Source: Lutibacter sp. Hel_I_33_5 (lineage in GTDB: Bacteria > Bacteroidota > Bacteroidia > Flavobacteriales > Flavobacteriaceae). Taken from it: 64,000 bases of DNA. The notes beneath the pieces are model-generated. The model saw nothing but the letters and a program-made list of their open reading frames with translations, did no database searches and was not told the origin of the DNA. A program made the translations under genes and the position numbers. Of this stretch, positions 1 through 8,893 are shown in pieces. How positions within the stretch are numbered: the first letter of the stretch is position 1; each line of letters begins with the position of its first letter. Where the stretch lies: the NCBI RefSeq assembly GCF_007827455.1, contig NZ_VISM01000001.1, positions 2,971,001 through 3,035,000 on the forward strand, in the 5' to 3' direction.

Positions 1-1835
1 CTATTGGAAAATTACTATCTAAAGAATTAAATATTCCATTTTTTGATGCTGATGATTTTCATCCAGAAAGTAATATCAAAAAAATGTCTAATGGAAAGGC
101 TTTAAATGATGATGATAGGCAAGGTTGGTTAGAGTCTTTAAATGAGTTAGCAAAAAGTGAACTGGCAAAAAACAGTTGTGTTATTGCATGTTCTGCCTTA
201 AAACAAAACTATCGAGATATTTTAAGAAAAGACTTAGAAAGTGAGACTAAATGGGTGCATTTATCGGGTTCATTTGATCAGATTTATAAAAGAATGAAAA
301 GTAGAGTAGATCACTATATGCCTTCTGAATTATTGAAATCTCAATTTGATATTTTAGAACATCCAAAAGAAGCTTTACAAGTAGACATAACTAAATCAAT
401 TGTAGATATTGTTGATACTATAAAAAACGAATTAATGAATAAATCACAATTTGGATTATTTGGTTTAGGCGTTATGGGAAAAAGCTTATGTAGAAATTTA
501 GCTAATAAAGGCTTTAAAATTTCTATGTTTAATAGACACGTTGATAATCTTGAAGTTGAAATAGCTAAAAACTTTAAAACTGAATTTTCTGAATTATCAA
601 ACGCATCTGCCTTTGATGATATTTCTGCTTTTGTAAACTCTCTGCAACAACCAAGATGTATTATGTTAATGGTAAATGCTGGAAAAACAATAGATCATGT
701 AATTGAAGATTTATTTCCACATTTATCAGAAAATGATATATTAATTGATGGTGGAAATTCTAATTATAATAAAACTAAAGAACGTTTCGATTATTTAAAA
801 ACGAAAAGCATTCATTTTATTGGGGCTGGAGTTTCTGGTGGAGAAGAAGGCGCTTTAAAAGGACCTTCAATTATGCCAAGTGGAGATTTTGAAGCGTATA
901 AACAAGTGCAGCCTTTTCTAGAAACGATTGCTGCGAAAGACAAAAATAGTTTGCCATGTTGTACTTATATTGGTTCAGAAGGAAGTGGACATTTTGTAAA
1001 AATGGTTCACAATGGAATCGAATATGTTGAAATGCAATTATTGGCAGAAATAACATCTATTTTAGAAGCTTTAGGTCAAAATAATGATGAAATTTCGAAT
1101 ACGTTAGAAAGTTGGAAAACTACTACTGACAGTTACTTGTTAGATATCACAGCTACTATTTTTAGAAAAAAAGAAGGTGCTGATTGGTTGGTAAATAAAA
1201 TATTGGATAAAGCTGGAAATAAAGGTACAGGAAACTGGACAACAATTGCTTCTGCAGAATTGGATGTGCCAAGTACATTAATTGCTTCTGCTTTATTTTC
1301 GAGATATATATCTTTTTATAAGGATGAACGAATTCAGCTAAATAACAATTTTGAAAAGGCTAATAATTCGGCATTAAATATCTCAGTAAAAGAAGTGTTA
1401 GAAGCGTATCAATTTGCTAGGATTATCAATCATTATCAAGGTTTTAAATTAATTTCAGAAGCTTCAAATAAACATTCATGGAATCTGAATTTAAGTGAAA
1501 TATCAAGAATTTGGACGAATGGTTGCATCATTAAATCTACGTTAATGAAAGAACTTGTAGAGGTCCTTAAAAATACCACAAACATATTAACGAATCAAGA
1601 ATTAATTAATACCCTTAATATATACAAACCCTCTATAAAAAAGCTAGTATCAGCATGTGTTTTAAATGATTTATCTGTTCCTTCTTTAAGTGAATCGATT
1701 CAGTTTTTTAATGGAATTACAAATCCGAATTCTAACGCAAATGTAATACAGGCACAAAGAGATTATTTTGGAGCACATACGTATCAAAGAATAGATGATG
1801 CTTCAGGTAAAAGTTATCATACAAACTGGAATTAA
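1..1835 (+). CDS. Gluconokinase / 6-phosphogluconate dehydrogenase fusion (5' partial)
   Basis: The reading frame is open from base 3, so the start lies outside the window. The first part reads as a gluconokinase (GntK) that has lost its P-loop to the window edge; it retains FFDADDFHP, the RQGWL segment and the CSALKQNYRD motif. From the internal ATG at 435 a full-length 6-phosphogluconate dehydrogenase follows (about 466 aa): GLGVMG nucleotide fold, GVSGGEEGA, KMVHNGIEY, and the C-terminal QRDYFGAHTYQR...HTNW. One protein could therefore phosphorylate gluconate and oxidise the product to ribulose 5-phosphate. The usual GCIIRS phosphate site reads GCIIKS, and the preceding residues (IWTN) are also unusual. 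It is the first visible gene of an operon with the Nramp-like gene 15 bp downstream. The domain calls are secure; the physiological substrate in an alginate locus is inference. Confidence 0.9.
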   Translation, partial: IGKLLSKELNIPFFDADDFHPESNIKKMSNGKALNDDDRQGWLESLNELAKSELAKNSCVIACSALKQNYRDILRKDLESETKWVHLSGSFDQIYKRMKSRVDHYMPSELLKSQFDILEHPKEALQVDITKSIVDIVDTIKNELMNKSQFGLFGLGVMGKSLCRNLANKGFKISMFNRHVDNLEVEIAKNFKTEFSELSNASAFDDISAFVNSLQQPRCIMLMVNAGKTIDHVIEDLFPHLSENDILIDGGNSNYNKTKERFDYLKTKSIHFIGAGVSGGEEGALKGPSIMPSGDFEAYKQVQPFLETIAAKDKNSLPCCTYIGSEGSGHFVKMVHNGIEYVEMQLLAEITSILEALGQNNDEISNTLESWKTTTDSYLLDITATIFRKKEGADWLVNKILDKAGNKGTGNWTTIASAELDVPSTLIASALFSRYISFYKDERIQLNNNFEKANNSALNISVKEVLEAYQFARIINHYQGFKLISEASNKHSWNLNLSEISRIWTNGCIIKSTLMKELVEVLKNTTNILTNQELINTLNIYKPSIKKLVSACVLNDLSVPSLSESIQFFNGITNPNSNANVIQAQRDYFGAHTYQRIDDASGKSYHTNWN

Positions 1836-1850
1836 TCATAAATTAATAAT

Positions 1851-3122
1851 ATGGAAGCAACAGCTAAAAAATCATTACTAAAAAGAATTATAGCAATTAT
1901 TTTGGGTTTTGGTCCAGGTATTTTTGCCATTGGCTATACTATTGGTACAGGTAGTGTAACATCCATGATTGTTGCAGGAAGTAAATTTAATATGCAATTA
2001 CTTTGGGTATTATTTTTAAGCTGTCTTTTTTCGGGAGTTTTAATGTTTGCTTATGGTAATTATGCTTTGCTAACAGGTGAAACAGCACTTTATGGATTTA
2101 AAAAACATATAAAATATGGTGAAGTTTTAGCCATATTAATTATAGTCGGAATTACGTTTGGACAATGGAATTCTTTAATGGGTATTTTAGGAATTTCATC
2201 TAATATTATTTTTGAAATTTTAGTCCTAAATTTTGAAGGATTAAGTGATTTTAAATATGTAACAGTTTTATCTACGGCTATTATAATAATATTGATTTTT
2301 TACTTATTGATGTTAGTTGGTAAGTACACTTTCTTCGAAAAAATATTGGTCATATTTGTCACGTTAATGGGCTTTTCTTTCCTGTTTTCATTGTTTTTTG
2401 TACAGCCACTTTCTATCGATGTTGTAAAAGGTTTGGTGCCAACAATACCTGATGTTCCTGGTGGTAAAATGTTGGTCGCTGCTTTTGTAGGAACTACCAT
2501 GGCTGCTGCAACATTTTTATCTAGACCATTATTTGTAAAAGGAAAAGGTTGGACTATTAAAAACTTAAAACAGCAAAAACGAGATTCAATAACAGCAGCA
2601 GTATTAATTTTTGTAATAAGTGGAACTATTATGGCGGTTGCCGCTGGCGCATTATTTTATAATGGTAAAGAAGTTACGCATGTATTAGATATGGCAAATA
2701 CATTAGAGCCTGTTGCAGGAAAATGGGCAGTAACTATTTTCTTTTTCGGAGCATTAAGCGCTGGTTTATCATCCATTTTTCCATGTTTATTAATTGCACC
2801 TTTATTAGTTGCTGATTATCAATCTGGAACTTTAGATACCAATTCAAAACAGTTTAGAATTATTACAGCAATAGCGTGTTTGGTTGCTTTAATTGGCCCT
2901 GCATTTGGAGCAAATCCAATTCAAGTTCAAATATTATCACAAGTATTTAACGTATTTGTTTTGCCGATAGTAATACTCGGTATTATTTTGATGTTGCGTA
3001 ATAAAAAAGTAATGAAAGATTACAAAACAAGCTTGGGAGTTTATATAGGATTGTTTGCTGCATTATTCTTTTCTCTAGTAATCTCATACAATGGAATAGT
3101 TGCTCTAACAGAATATTTTTAA
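1851..3122 (+). CDS. Nramp-like membrane transporter lacking canonical metal ligands
   Basis: A 423-aa protein with about eleven hydrophobic segments. It is related to the Nramp (SLC11) fold: the N-terminal GPGIFAIGY segment is typical of TM1. However, the DPGN metal-binding motif expected right after it is I31-G32-T33-G34, and the MPH motif expected in TM6 is M217-A218-A219. The residues that coordinate Mn/Fe in characterised Nramp proteins are thus absent, so the default name 'divalent metal transporter' is doubtful. It sits between the GntK-6PGDH fusion (15 bp upstream) and a PL7 alginate lyase (17 bp downstream), in an evident operon. This suggests, without proving, transport of an organic acid or sugar acid. 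The ATG at 1851 starts just before the first hydrophobic helix. Confidence 0.8.
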   Translation: MEATAKKSLLKRIIAIILGFGPGIFAIGYTIGTGSVTSMIVAGSKFNMQLLWVLFLSCLFSGVLMFAYGNYALLTGETALYGFKKHIKYGEVLAILIIVGITFGQWNSLMGILGISSNIIFEILVLNFEGLSDFKYVTVLSTAIIIILIFYLLMLVGKYTFFEKILVIFVTLMGFSFLFSLFFVQPLSIDVVKGLVPTIPDVPGGKMLVAAFVGTTMAAATFLSRPLFVKGKGWTIKNLKQQKRDSITAAVLIFVISGTIMAVAAGALFYNGKEVTHVLDMANTLEPVAGKWAVTIFFFGALSAGLSSIFPCLLIAPLLVADYQSGTLDTNSKQFRIITAIACLVALIGPAFGANPIQVQILSQVFNVFVLPIVILGIILMLRNKKVMKDYKTSLGVYIGLFAALFFSLVISYNGIVALTEYF

Positions 3123-3139
3123 AATTAAAATTTAAAAGG

Positions 3140-4231
3140 ATGAATACAATAAATATTAAATCAGTAGTATTGATTTTAGGCGTTTCTCTAGTGTTTTTCA
3201 ATTGTAAAGAAACTTCAAAAAAACAGAATAAAAAAGAAATACAAAAAACGGTGTATGCAAGTGATGTTATTCCTTTTTTCGATAACTTTAAATTGATTTT
3301 AGGTGATGGTTCTAATGTTGGAAAACCAATTAATTTTGAAAATAAAGACTTCTTCTATATTGCAAAAAGCGATAATGAAGATTGGGTTGTTTTTAAAGCA
3401 CCAAATGCAGGAAGTACGCATGGAACTTCCAATAATACAAGAACAGAATTAGGACAAACAAAAAAGTGGTATCCTAAAACTGCGAATGATAAAATGACAG
3501 CGACACTTAAAGTGATGAATGTTTCTGCAACTGGAGATGCACGCGTTGCAGCTTCTCATTCTGTGGTAGTTGGTCAAATTCATAGTGCAGATGGACATGA
3601 AAATGAACCCCTAAAAATATTTTACAAAAAGTTTCCTGGTCATACAAAAGGTTCTGTTTTTTGGCATTATGAAATTAATACAGCAGGAGATGATAATTCT
3701 GGACGATGGGATTTTTCTACAGCAGTTTGGGGTGATGATTTTTCAGTTGTAGGTGATTCTGTAAATACCTATCCAAAAGAGCCAAAAGATGGAATAGAAT
3801 TAGGAGAAGAATTTAGTTATGAAATTGAAGTGAAGGATGGAATTATGAATTTAAAATTCACCAGAAAGGGACATCCAACTAAAACATTTACAAAAAACCT
3901 AATTGAAACTGAATATGCAACAAAAGCAGATATGCCAGAGCAAACACAAAAATTATTTGTACCAATTGGTCAAGATGGTGTAGAACGTAAAAATGCGTAT
4001 GCAGGAGAAGGTTGTTTTTTTAAGTTAGGTTCTTACAATCAAACAAATGGAAAATCTCCGGAAATAAATAAAAACTGGTGTTCTGGTGCAGAAACACATG
4101 GAGGAGATGTCAAAATGCAATATGAAGATGGAAATTATGCTGAAGTGTGGTTTAAAAAAGGTAGCATTTCTGTTAGTGAAAAAGCAGTATCAAATGAAGG
4201 CTATTTTAATAAAAACGATAAAGTAAAATAA
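3140..4231 (+). CDS. Alginate lyase, polysaccharide lyase family 7, lipoprotein
   Basis: A 363-aa protein. The N-terminus has a Bacteroidota lipoprotein signal ending VFFNC, with the lipidated Cys at residue 22. The three PL7 motifs are present in order: R-T-E-L at 101-104, Q-I-H at 146-148, and FFKLGSYNQ ending at Q301, a variant of the family's YFKAGxYNQ. In PL7 enzymes a QIH motif is usually associated with poly-G or MG preference rather than poly-M. The roughly 60 residues after the third motif form a C-terminal extension, including a Cys and a GGDVKMQYEDG segment, that I do not recognise. It is probably outer-membrane anchored and cuts alginate to oligomers. The SDR gene follows after 8 bp. 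Confidence 0.93.
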   Translation: MNTINIKSVVLILGVSLVFFNCKETSKKQNKKEIQKTVYASDVIPFFDNFKLILGDGSNVGKPINFENKDFFYIAKSDNEDWVVFKAPNAGSTHGTSNNTRTELGQTKKWYPKTANDKMTATLKVMNVSATGDARVAASHSVVVGQIHSADGHENEPLKIFYKKFPGHTKGSVFWHYEINTAGDDNSGRWDFSTAVWGDDFSVVGDSVNTYPKEPKDGIELGEEFSYEIEVKDGIMNLKFTRKGHPTKTFTKNLIETEYATKADMPEQTQKLFVPIGQDGVERKNAYAGEGCFFKLGSYNQTNGKSPEINKNWCSGAETHGGDVKMQYEDGNYAEVWFKKGSISVSEKAVSNEGYFNKNDKVK

Positions 4232-4239
4232 ACAATAGT

Positions 4240-5010
4240 ATGATGTCAATTAATAAATTAGAAGGTAAAAACGTACTTATAACTGCTGGAGCACAGGGAA
4301 TTGGAGAGTCAATTACAAAGCATTTTATTGATAGTGGAGCTAATGTTGCAATTCATTATTTTTCAAGTGCAGATACTGCAAACAAATTAGTAGAATACGC
4401 AACTAACAAAGATCAAAAAGCTGTTGCTATTAGTGGAGATTTAACAAAAGAAATTGATGCAAATAAATTGGTTGAAAAAACTATGGAGAGTTTAGGTAGT
4501 TTAGATATATTAATCAATAATGCTGGTTCTCTTGTTGCACGTAATCTTTTAAATGATATTAAAACTGATTTTTGGTATAAAGTAATGGATATCAATCTTA
4601 CTTCTATGATGTTTGTAACAAGAGCAGCTACACCATATTTATCAAAAAATGAGAATAGTAGTGTTGTTAATTTAGCATCGCTTGCGGGTAGAAAAGGAGG
4701 TCATCCAGGTTCGTTAGCATACGCTACAAGTAAAGGGGCTATTTTAACGTATACAAGAGCACTAGCAACAGAATTAGGATCTCAAGGAGTTCGTGTAAAT
4801 GCTGTAGCACCAGGGTTAATATTAGGAACATCGTTTCATAATACACACACTACAAAAGAATCTGCAGATAAAACCATTTCTGGAATTCCAATACAAAAAG
4901 CAGGTAATGCAGCTGATGTTGCAAGAGCTGTTTTATATCTAGCTTCAGAATATGATGGATTTATTACGGGAGCTACCCTAGATATTAATGGAGGCGTTTA
5001 TAATATGTAG
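4240..5010 (+). CDS. SDR-family oxidoreductase, possible uronate or DEH reductase
   Basis: A 256-aa short-chain dehydrogenase. Rossmann motif AGAQGIGES near residues 16-24, NNAG motif, and the catalytic Ser...YATSK set (S in NLASLAG, Y and K in AYATSK). The C-terminus ITGATLDINGG is typical of classical SDRs. It lies 8 bp after the PL7 lyase gene, in the operon with the Nramp-like gene and the GntK-6PGDH fusion. Its position suggests reduction of a uronate-derived keto sugar, for example 4-deoxy-L-erythro-5-hexoseulose uronate (DEH). A second SDR at 22357 competes for that role, so the substrate is uncertain. Two ATGs are adjacent (4240, 4243); either is possible. Confidence 0.85.
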   Translation: MMSINKLEGKNVLITAGAQGIGESITKHFIDSGANVAIHYFSSADTANKLVEYATNKDQKAVAISGDLTKEIDANKLVEKTMESLGSLDILINNAGSLVARNLLNDIKTDFWYKVMDINLTSMMFVTRAATPYLSKNENSSVVNLASLAGRKGGHPGSLAYATSKGAILTYTRALATELGSQGVRVNAVAPGLILGTSFHNTHTTKESADKTISGIPIQKAGNAADVARAVLYLASEYDGFITGATLDINGGVYNM

Positions 5011-5040
5011 TTAATTTTTAATTTTCTAAGAATTTATTTT

Positions 5041-5068
5041 TTGAAGTTGATTTTTATGCATACTTTTG
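5041..5068 (+). promoter_or_regulatory. Promoter of the PL6 alginate lyase gene
   Basis: TTG at 5041-5043 and TACTTTTG at 5061-5068 with a 17-bp spacer match the Bacteroidota TTG / TAnnTTTG promoter. The -7 element shares its TTTG with the first operator box, so the predicted start of transcription falls inside that box. Confidence 0.7.
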
Positions 5069-5090
5069 GTAAACCAATCTGGTAAACCAA
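5066..5090 (+). promoter_or_regulatory. Tandem GntR-type operator (2 boxes) upstream of PL6
   Basis: Box 1 is TTGGTAAACCAA (5066-5077) and box 2 is CTGGTAAACCAA (5079-5090). The boxes are separated by one base, giving a 13-bp centre-to-centre distance. The consensus TTGGTnnACCAA is the same as the known E. coli UxuR/ExuR box. The array ends 20 bp before the start codon at 5111. The likely ligand is the GntR protein encoded at 20122. Confidence 0.75.
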
Positions 5091-5110
5091 TATTTTTTAA
5101 AAACTAAAGT

Positions 5111-7693
5111 ATGTATAAAATTACGCTAGTATTGTTTTTATTTTCTATTTCTATAATAGGTCAAACAACTCATAATATTAATAAACCTGAAGATCTTACC
5201 AGTTTATCTTCTACGCTAGCTGCTGGGGATACAGTGATTTTGGCTGATGGAGTTTATACTTCAGATACAAGAATTAAATTTTCTCCAACTACTGGTACAG
5301 CAGCCTCACCAATAACATTTAGATCGGCAACACCTGGAGGTGTTATGTTTACCGGAGGTCTAAGAATGAGTATTGGAGGTGATCATGTAATTGTTGATGG
5401 TTTTCATTGGCAAGGAGGTTATGGGGCGAGTAATTTTATTGAGTTTAGAGATGGTTATGATTATGCTAATCATAGTAAAATCCAGAACTGTGTAATTAAT
5501 GGTTTAGAAATAAGTCCTGATGACAAAGTTGATGATGGAACTACTTCTATTACTAAACATAGATGGATTGTTTTATATGGTACTTACAACACGGTAATTA
5601 ATTGTTCTTTTATGAATAAAAAAAGTGCAGGAGCATTAATCCTTGTTGAGTTAGCGTATAACGCAACTCCAGATGATGATGTAACAAATACTCGTTGTAG
5701 TGAAGTGGGGCATACAATAACTAAAAACTATTTTTATAAATATTCAAAAATTGATTCATCTTTAAGTAATTCTGGAGATAGTGAAACAATTCGAGTGGGA
5801 ACAAGTGAGTTTCAGAATGTAAATAGTAACACAACTGTAAGTAATAATTATTTTGTAGAAGCTGATGGTGAAAATGAAATTATCACCAATAAAAGTAAAA
5901 ACAATAAATACATAAATAACACTTTTAGAAGAAGTAGAGGTTCTTTAGTGTTAAGACACGGGTCTAATGCAACTGTTGATGGTAATTATTTTTTAGGTGA
6001 AAATGTTGATGGTACTGGAGGAATTAGAATAACAGATAGTGACCATACAATTACAAATAATTACATTCAAGATTGTATTACGGTAGTAAGTCAAGCAAAA
6101 TGGAATAATGGAATCACATTTATAGGAGGAGGAGATAATGCTTCAGTTGCATGTACATCAACAAGTACATCTAATGGATATCAAAAATCAAATAACATAA
6201 CACTTTCAAATAATTCAATTGTAAATACAAATGCACCTTTATTTTATAATATAGATAAAGGTTCTAATGATGTAACTGGAACTGTTTCAAATAATTTAAT
6301 TTATTTTACTTCTGGGAATAATAATGTTACAAATGTTATAACTGGAGATACAGCTGGTTCTTATGCTAGTATTGGGGCAACATTAAATTATTCAGGAAAT
6401 GTATTTACTGGTAGTGTTTTAGGAATAACTAATTCAGGTTTTTCTGAAGAAACTGGTATTTCTGCCACTGCTACTAATGAAATATTCACATTCTCAGGTG
6501 CGGGTTCATCAGGAAAAGGAGCAAATTTAGGAACTTACAATCCTACAACTGATGATATGGTTGGGCATGGGATTGGAGCATGCTTTTTAAATAATTTAGG
6601 TAATAATATTACAGACGGCAACTGTACAATTCAGATTCCAGAAACATTAACTATTGGTAGTTTGCAATCATTAACATCAAATGCTGCAAGTTATGATGTC
6701 TCTGTTACTGCAAATGTAAGTTGGACAGCTAAATCAAATGATACTTGGATAACAATTGATAAAAGTTCTGGAACTAATAACGCTTTAGTTTCAGTTTCTG
6801 TCACAAAAAATGAAACCTCAAATTTAAGAACAGGTTCAGTAACTTTTACACAAGATGCAGGAGGTGATGATATAGTTAGAACACTAACCATAACGCAACA
6901 GGGAGCAGATTTAACAAGCATTTACAGTTTAATCAATACAGGAGCAAATAATGACCCTGTAACTATTCATTCTTTTTCCAAAGAAGAAGTAGGTGGTGGT
7001 AAAACTAATTCTGCTGCAAATACTTTAGATAAAGATAATTCAACCGTTTGGGCTGCAGATGATGGCGCTATTATTTCAGGAGATAACAAAGGTGATGGAG
7101 AATATATTATTTATGATTTTGGGAGTAATCATATGGTTAATTTAATACAATTTAGTACTACCAATAAGTCAGATTCTTTTGGATTTCAAATTTGGGCTTC
7201 TTCAACAGGAACAAATACTTCTGATTTCTCAAAAATTCTCCCTACTTCATCAGAATTATTATTAACTGCAACAAGTACAACAGATTTTAATCAATACGAA
7301 ATAAGCAATGGTGTAAACGTTCGATATGTAAAATTAATTGGTTTTGGTAGATTTAACAGTGCTGGAGATACAAGAAAAAGTGTTTGGAGCGCAGTAGGTG
7401 AAATAGAGTTTTATGGGCCTTCAAGTTTATCAATTGATAATTCAAATTCAATCAATGAAGTGTTGATGTACCCAATTCCAGCAAAAAATGTACTTCATAT
7501 TAAAAACTTAAATCAAAAAGTAAAAGAAATCAAATTATATTCTATTGATGGGAAAAAAGTTTTAGAGAAAAAATTAGTGTCTTCAGTCCAAAATTCAAGT
7601 TTAGATGTTTCTCATATAAAAAGCGGTTTATATATTGTTATTATTGATAATGGAGAAGGTTTATTCTCGAAACTTATCTCAATATCACATTGA
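5111..7693 (+). CDS. Secreted alginate lyase PL6 with BACON, F5/8-type and T9SS domains
   Basis: An 860-aa multidomain enzyme. Residues 1-17 are a signal peptide. About 20-500 form a PL6 (chondroitinase B-like) beta-helix beginning DLTSLSSTLAAGDTVILADG. Catalytic candidates are K261 (in ITNKS) and R282 (in LVLRHG), 21 residues apart as in the characterised PL6 enzyme AlyGC (K220/R241). About 515-598 is a BACON domain (SWTAKSNDTWITI). About 605-775 is a discoidin/F5/8-type module ending EIEFYG. The last 75 residues (MYPIPAKNVLHI...SGLYIVII) are a type A T9SS sorting domain, so the enzyme is probably exported through T9SS to the cell surface or medium. It has its own promoter and operator. BACON and F5/8 modules are likely carbohydrate-binding or spacer domains. 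Confidence 0.92.
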   Translation: MYKITLVLFLFSISIIGQTTHNINKPEDLTSLSSTLAAGDTVILADGVYTSDTRIKFSPTTGTAASPITFRSATPGGVMFTGGLRMSIGGDHVIVDGFHWQGGYGASNFIEFRDGYDYANHSKIQNCVINGLEISPDDKVDDGTTSITKHRWIVLYGTYNTVINCSFMNKKSAGALILVELAYNATPDDDVTNTRCSEVGHTITKNYFYKYSKIDSSLSNSGDSETIRVGTSEFQNVNSNTTVSNNYFVEADGENEIITNKSKNNKYINNTFRRSRGSLVLRHGSNATVDGNYFLGENVDGTGGIRITDSDHTITNNYIQDCITVVSQAKWNNGITFIGGGDNASVACTSTSTSNGYQKSNNITLSNNSIVNTNAPLFYNIDKGSNDVTGTVSNNLIYFTSGNNNVTNVITGDTAGSYASIGATLNYSGNVFTGSVLGITNSGFSEETGISATATNEIFTFSGAGSSGKGANLGTYNPTTDDMVGHGIGACFLNNLGNNITDGNCTIQIPETLTIGSLQSLTSNAASYDVSVTANVSWTAKSNDTWITIDKSSGTNNALVSVSVTKNETSNLRTGSVTFTQDAGGDDIVRTLTITQQGADLTSIYSLINTGANNDPVTIHSFSKEEVGGGKTNSAANTLDKDNSTVWAADDGAIISGDNKGDGEYIIYDFGSNHMVNLIQFSTTNKSDSFGFQIWASSTGTNTSDFSKILPTSSELLLTATSTTDFNQYEISNGVNVRYVKLIGFGRFNSAGDTRKSVWSAVGEIEFYGPSSLSIDNSNSINEVLMYPIPAKNVLHIKNLNQKVKEIKLYSIDGKKVLEKKLVSSVQNSSLDVSHIKSGLYIVIIDNGEGLFSKLISISH

Positions 7694-7804
7694 TTTTTAT
7701 TCGACATTGTAGTTTTCTATAACACATTACTCTAGATTTTTATTTTAAAATTAAGTCTTTAACTCCTTAATTAGTAGTTTTTTAAAAATATGCTTGATAA
7801 TATT

Positions 7805-7833
7805 TTGATATTAAAATAATTAATGTATTTTTG
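7805..7833 (+). promoter_or_regulatory. Promoter of the binding-protein / PL17 / kdgF operon
   Basis: TTG at 7805-7807 (within TTTTG) and TATTTTTG at 7826-7833 with an 18-bp spacer. The last four bases of the -7 element are shared with operator box 1, as in the PL6 promoter. Confidence 0.7.
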
Positions 7834-7868
7834 GTAAACCAAATTGGTAAACCAGATTGGACTACCAA
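7831..7868 (+). promoter_or_regulatory. Tandem GntR-type operator (3 boxes)
   Basis: Box 1 TTGGTAAACCAA (7831-7842), box 2 TTGGTAAACCAG (7844-7855), box 3 TTGGACTACCAA (7857-7868). The period is exactly 13 bp, with one base between boxes. Box 3 is the weakest because its left half-site is TTGGA. The array ends 33 bp before the ATG at 7902. It argues against the in-frame TTG at 7857 as a start, since that codon lies inside box 3. Confidence 0.78.
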
Positions 7869-7901
7869 TCTAAACACTTTATTAACTATAAATTTAATAT
7901 C

Positions 7902-8864
7902 ATGAAAAAAACATTACTTTTTATTGCTTTAATAGCAACTACATCATTTTTTGCTCAAACCGAACTTGTTAAAAACGGTACTTGTGACGATCACGGAACA
8001 GGATCAGATACATCAAATACTGGTGATAATGCCGATGCTTGGGATATGACTCCTAATAGCACATTAAATGGTGATATAACTAGTCCTTATAGGTATGATG
8101 CAGATGATAATCCAACTGGGTGGAGAAATGATGATTTAGAAACATATCTTGAAACTACATATGCTAGTGGAGGATCTGTAAACGAACAACCAGGATCTAC
8201 AAGTGATGGAACCTATAATGATACTGAAAAAACAAGAGGTGTTAAGTTATATGGCGTAACTCGTCGTCTATATCAAAGAGTAGTAGTTGAAGCAGGAGCT
8301 GAGTATACTTTTACTATTCAGTCTCGTTCTAGTGATTCAGGTACCCCTTCTGAGGTGTTTATGTTAAATGAAGCTATAACTACTGAAGTTGGTCTTGTTG
8401 TTGATGGAGTTTCTGATTCTAGAGTTGATTATTTTCATGAGATTAAAAATGATATGAATTCTAGCAGTGGTTCAGTAGGAAATAATACATTTACTACAAC
8501 GACTTTTGACTTTACAGCTTCAACAACTGATGTTATAATTTATGTGAGATCATTAAGTTCTACTAGTGATAAACAAGTGTATTTCGACAATATAAGTCTT
8601 GTTAAGAAGGTCACTGCTTCTGTAAAAGATGTTTTTGGAGCAAACTTTGGTATGTATCCAAACCCAACAAAAACTAATTTTAGTTTTTCTTCTAAAGCAA
8701 GTGTAGATTCTGTAGAGATTTTTAATGTAATTGGAAAAAGTGTTTCTAAAGTAAGCGCAATTAAAAATAATAGAATTAACGTTTCTAATCTTAAAAGTGG
8801 AATCTATTTTGTTAAATTTAACAGTGGTAAATCTAGTATTACTAAGAAATTAGTTAAACAATAA
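7902..8864 (+). CDS. Secreted putative alginate-binding protein with T9SS domain
   Basis: A 320-aa protein with an N-terminal signal peptide (MKKTLLFIALIATTSFFAQ) and a C-terminal type A T9SS sorting domain (MYPNPTKTNFSF...SGIYFVKF). The middle begins with an NGTCDD segment and ends VYFDNISLVKK. This layout is typical of galactose-binding-fold (CBM4/9-like) modules, and it resembles distantly the C-terminal modules of the proteins at 16652 and 17636. No catalytic motif is visible, so a substrate-binding role at the cell surface is the best inference. It is the first gene of an operon with PL17 and kdgF. I chose the ATG at 7902 because it directly precedes the signal peptide; the upstream TTG lies in the operator. 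Confidence 0.75.
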   Translation: MKKTLLFIALIATTSFFAQTELVKNGTCDDHGTGSDTSNTGDNADAWDMTPNSTLNGDITSPYRYDADDNPTGWRNDDLETYLETTYASGGSVNEQPGSTSDGTYNDTEKTRGVKLYGVTRRLYQRVVVEAGAEYTFTIQSRSSDSGTPSEVFMLNEAITTEVGLVVDGVSDSRVDYFHEIKNDMNSSSGSVGNNTFTTTTFDFTASTTDVIIYVRSLSSTSDKQVYFDNISLVKKVTASVKDVFGANFGMYPNPTKTNFSFSSKASVDSVEIFNVIGKSVSKVSAIKNNRINVSNLKSGIYFVKFNSGKSSITKKLVKQ

Positions 8865-8893
8865 TTAAGTATAAAAAACTTGGGTGTTAATCA

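Noticed and set aside
871..1056. Small antisense open frames within large genes (this one and many similar)
   Set aside because: They are opposite-strand shadows of well-supported genes, without domains or own regulatory signals.
7857..7901. In-frame TTG start 45 bp upstream of the binding-protein gene
   Set aside because: The TTG lies inside operator box 3, and the ATG at 7902 directly precedes a good signal peptide.
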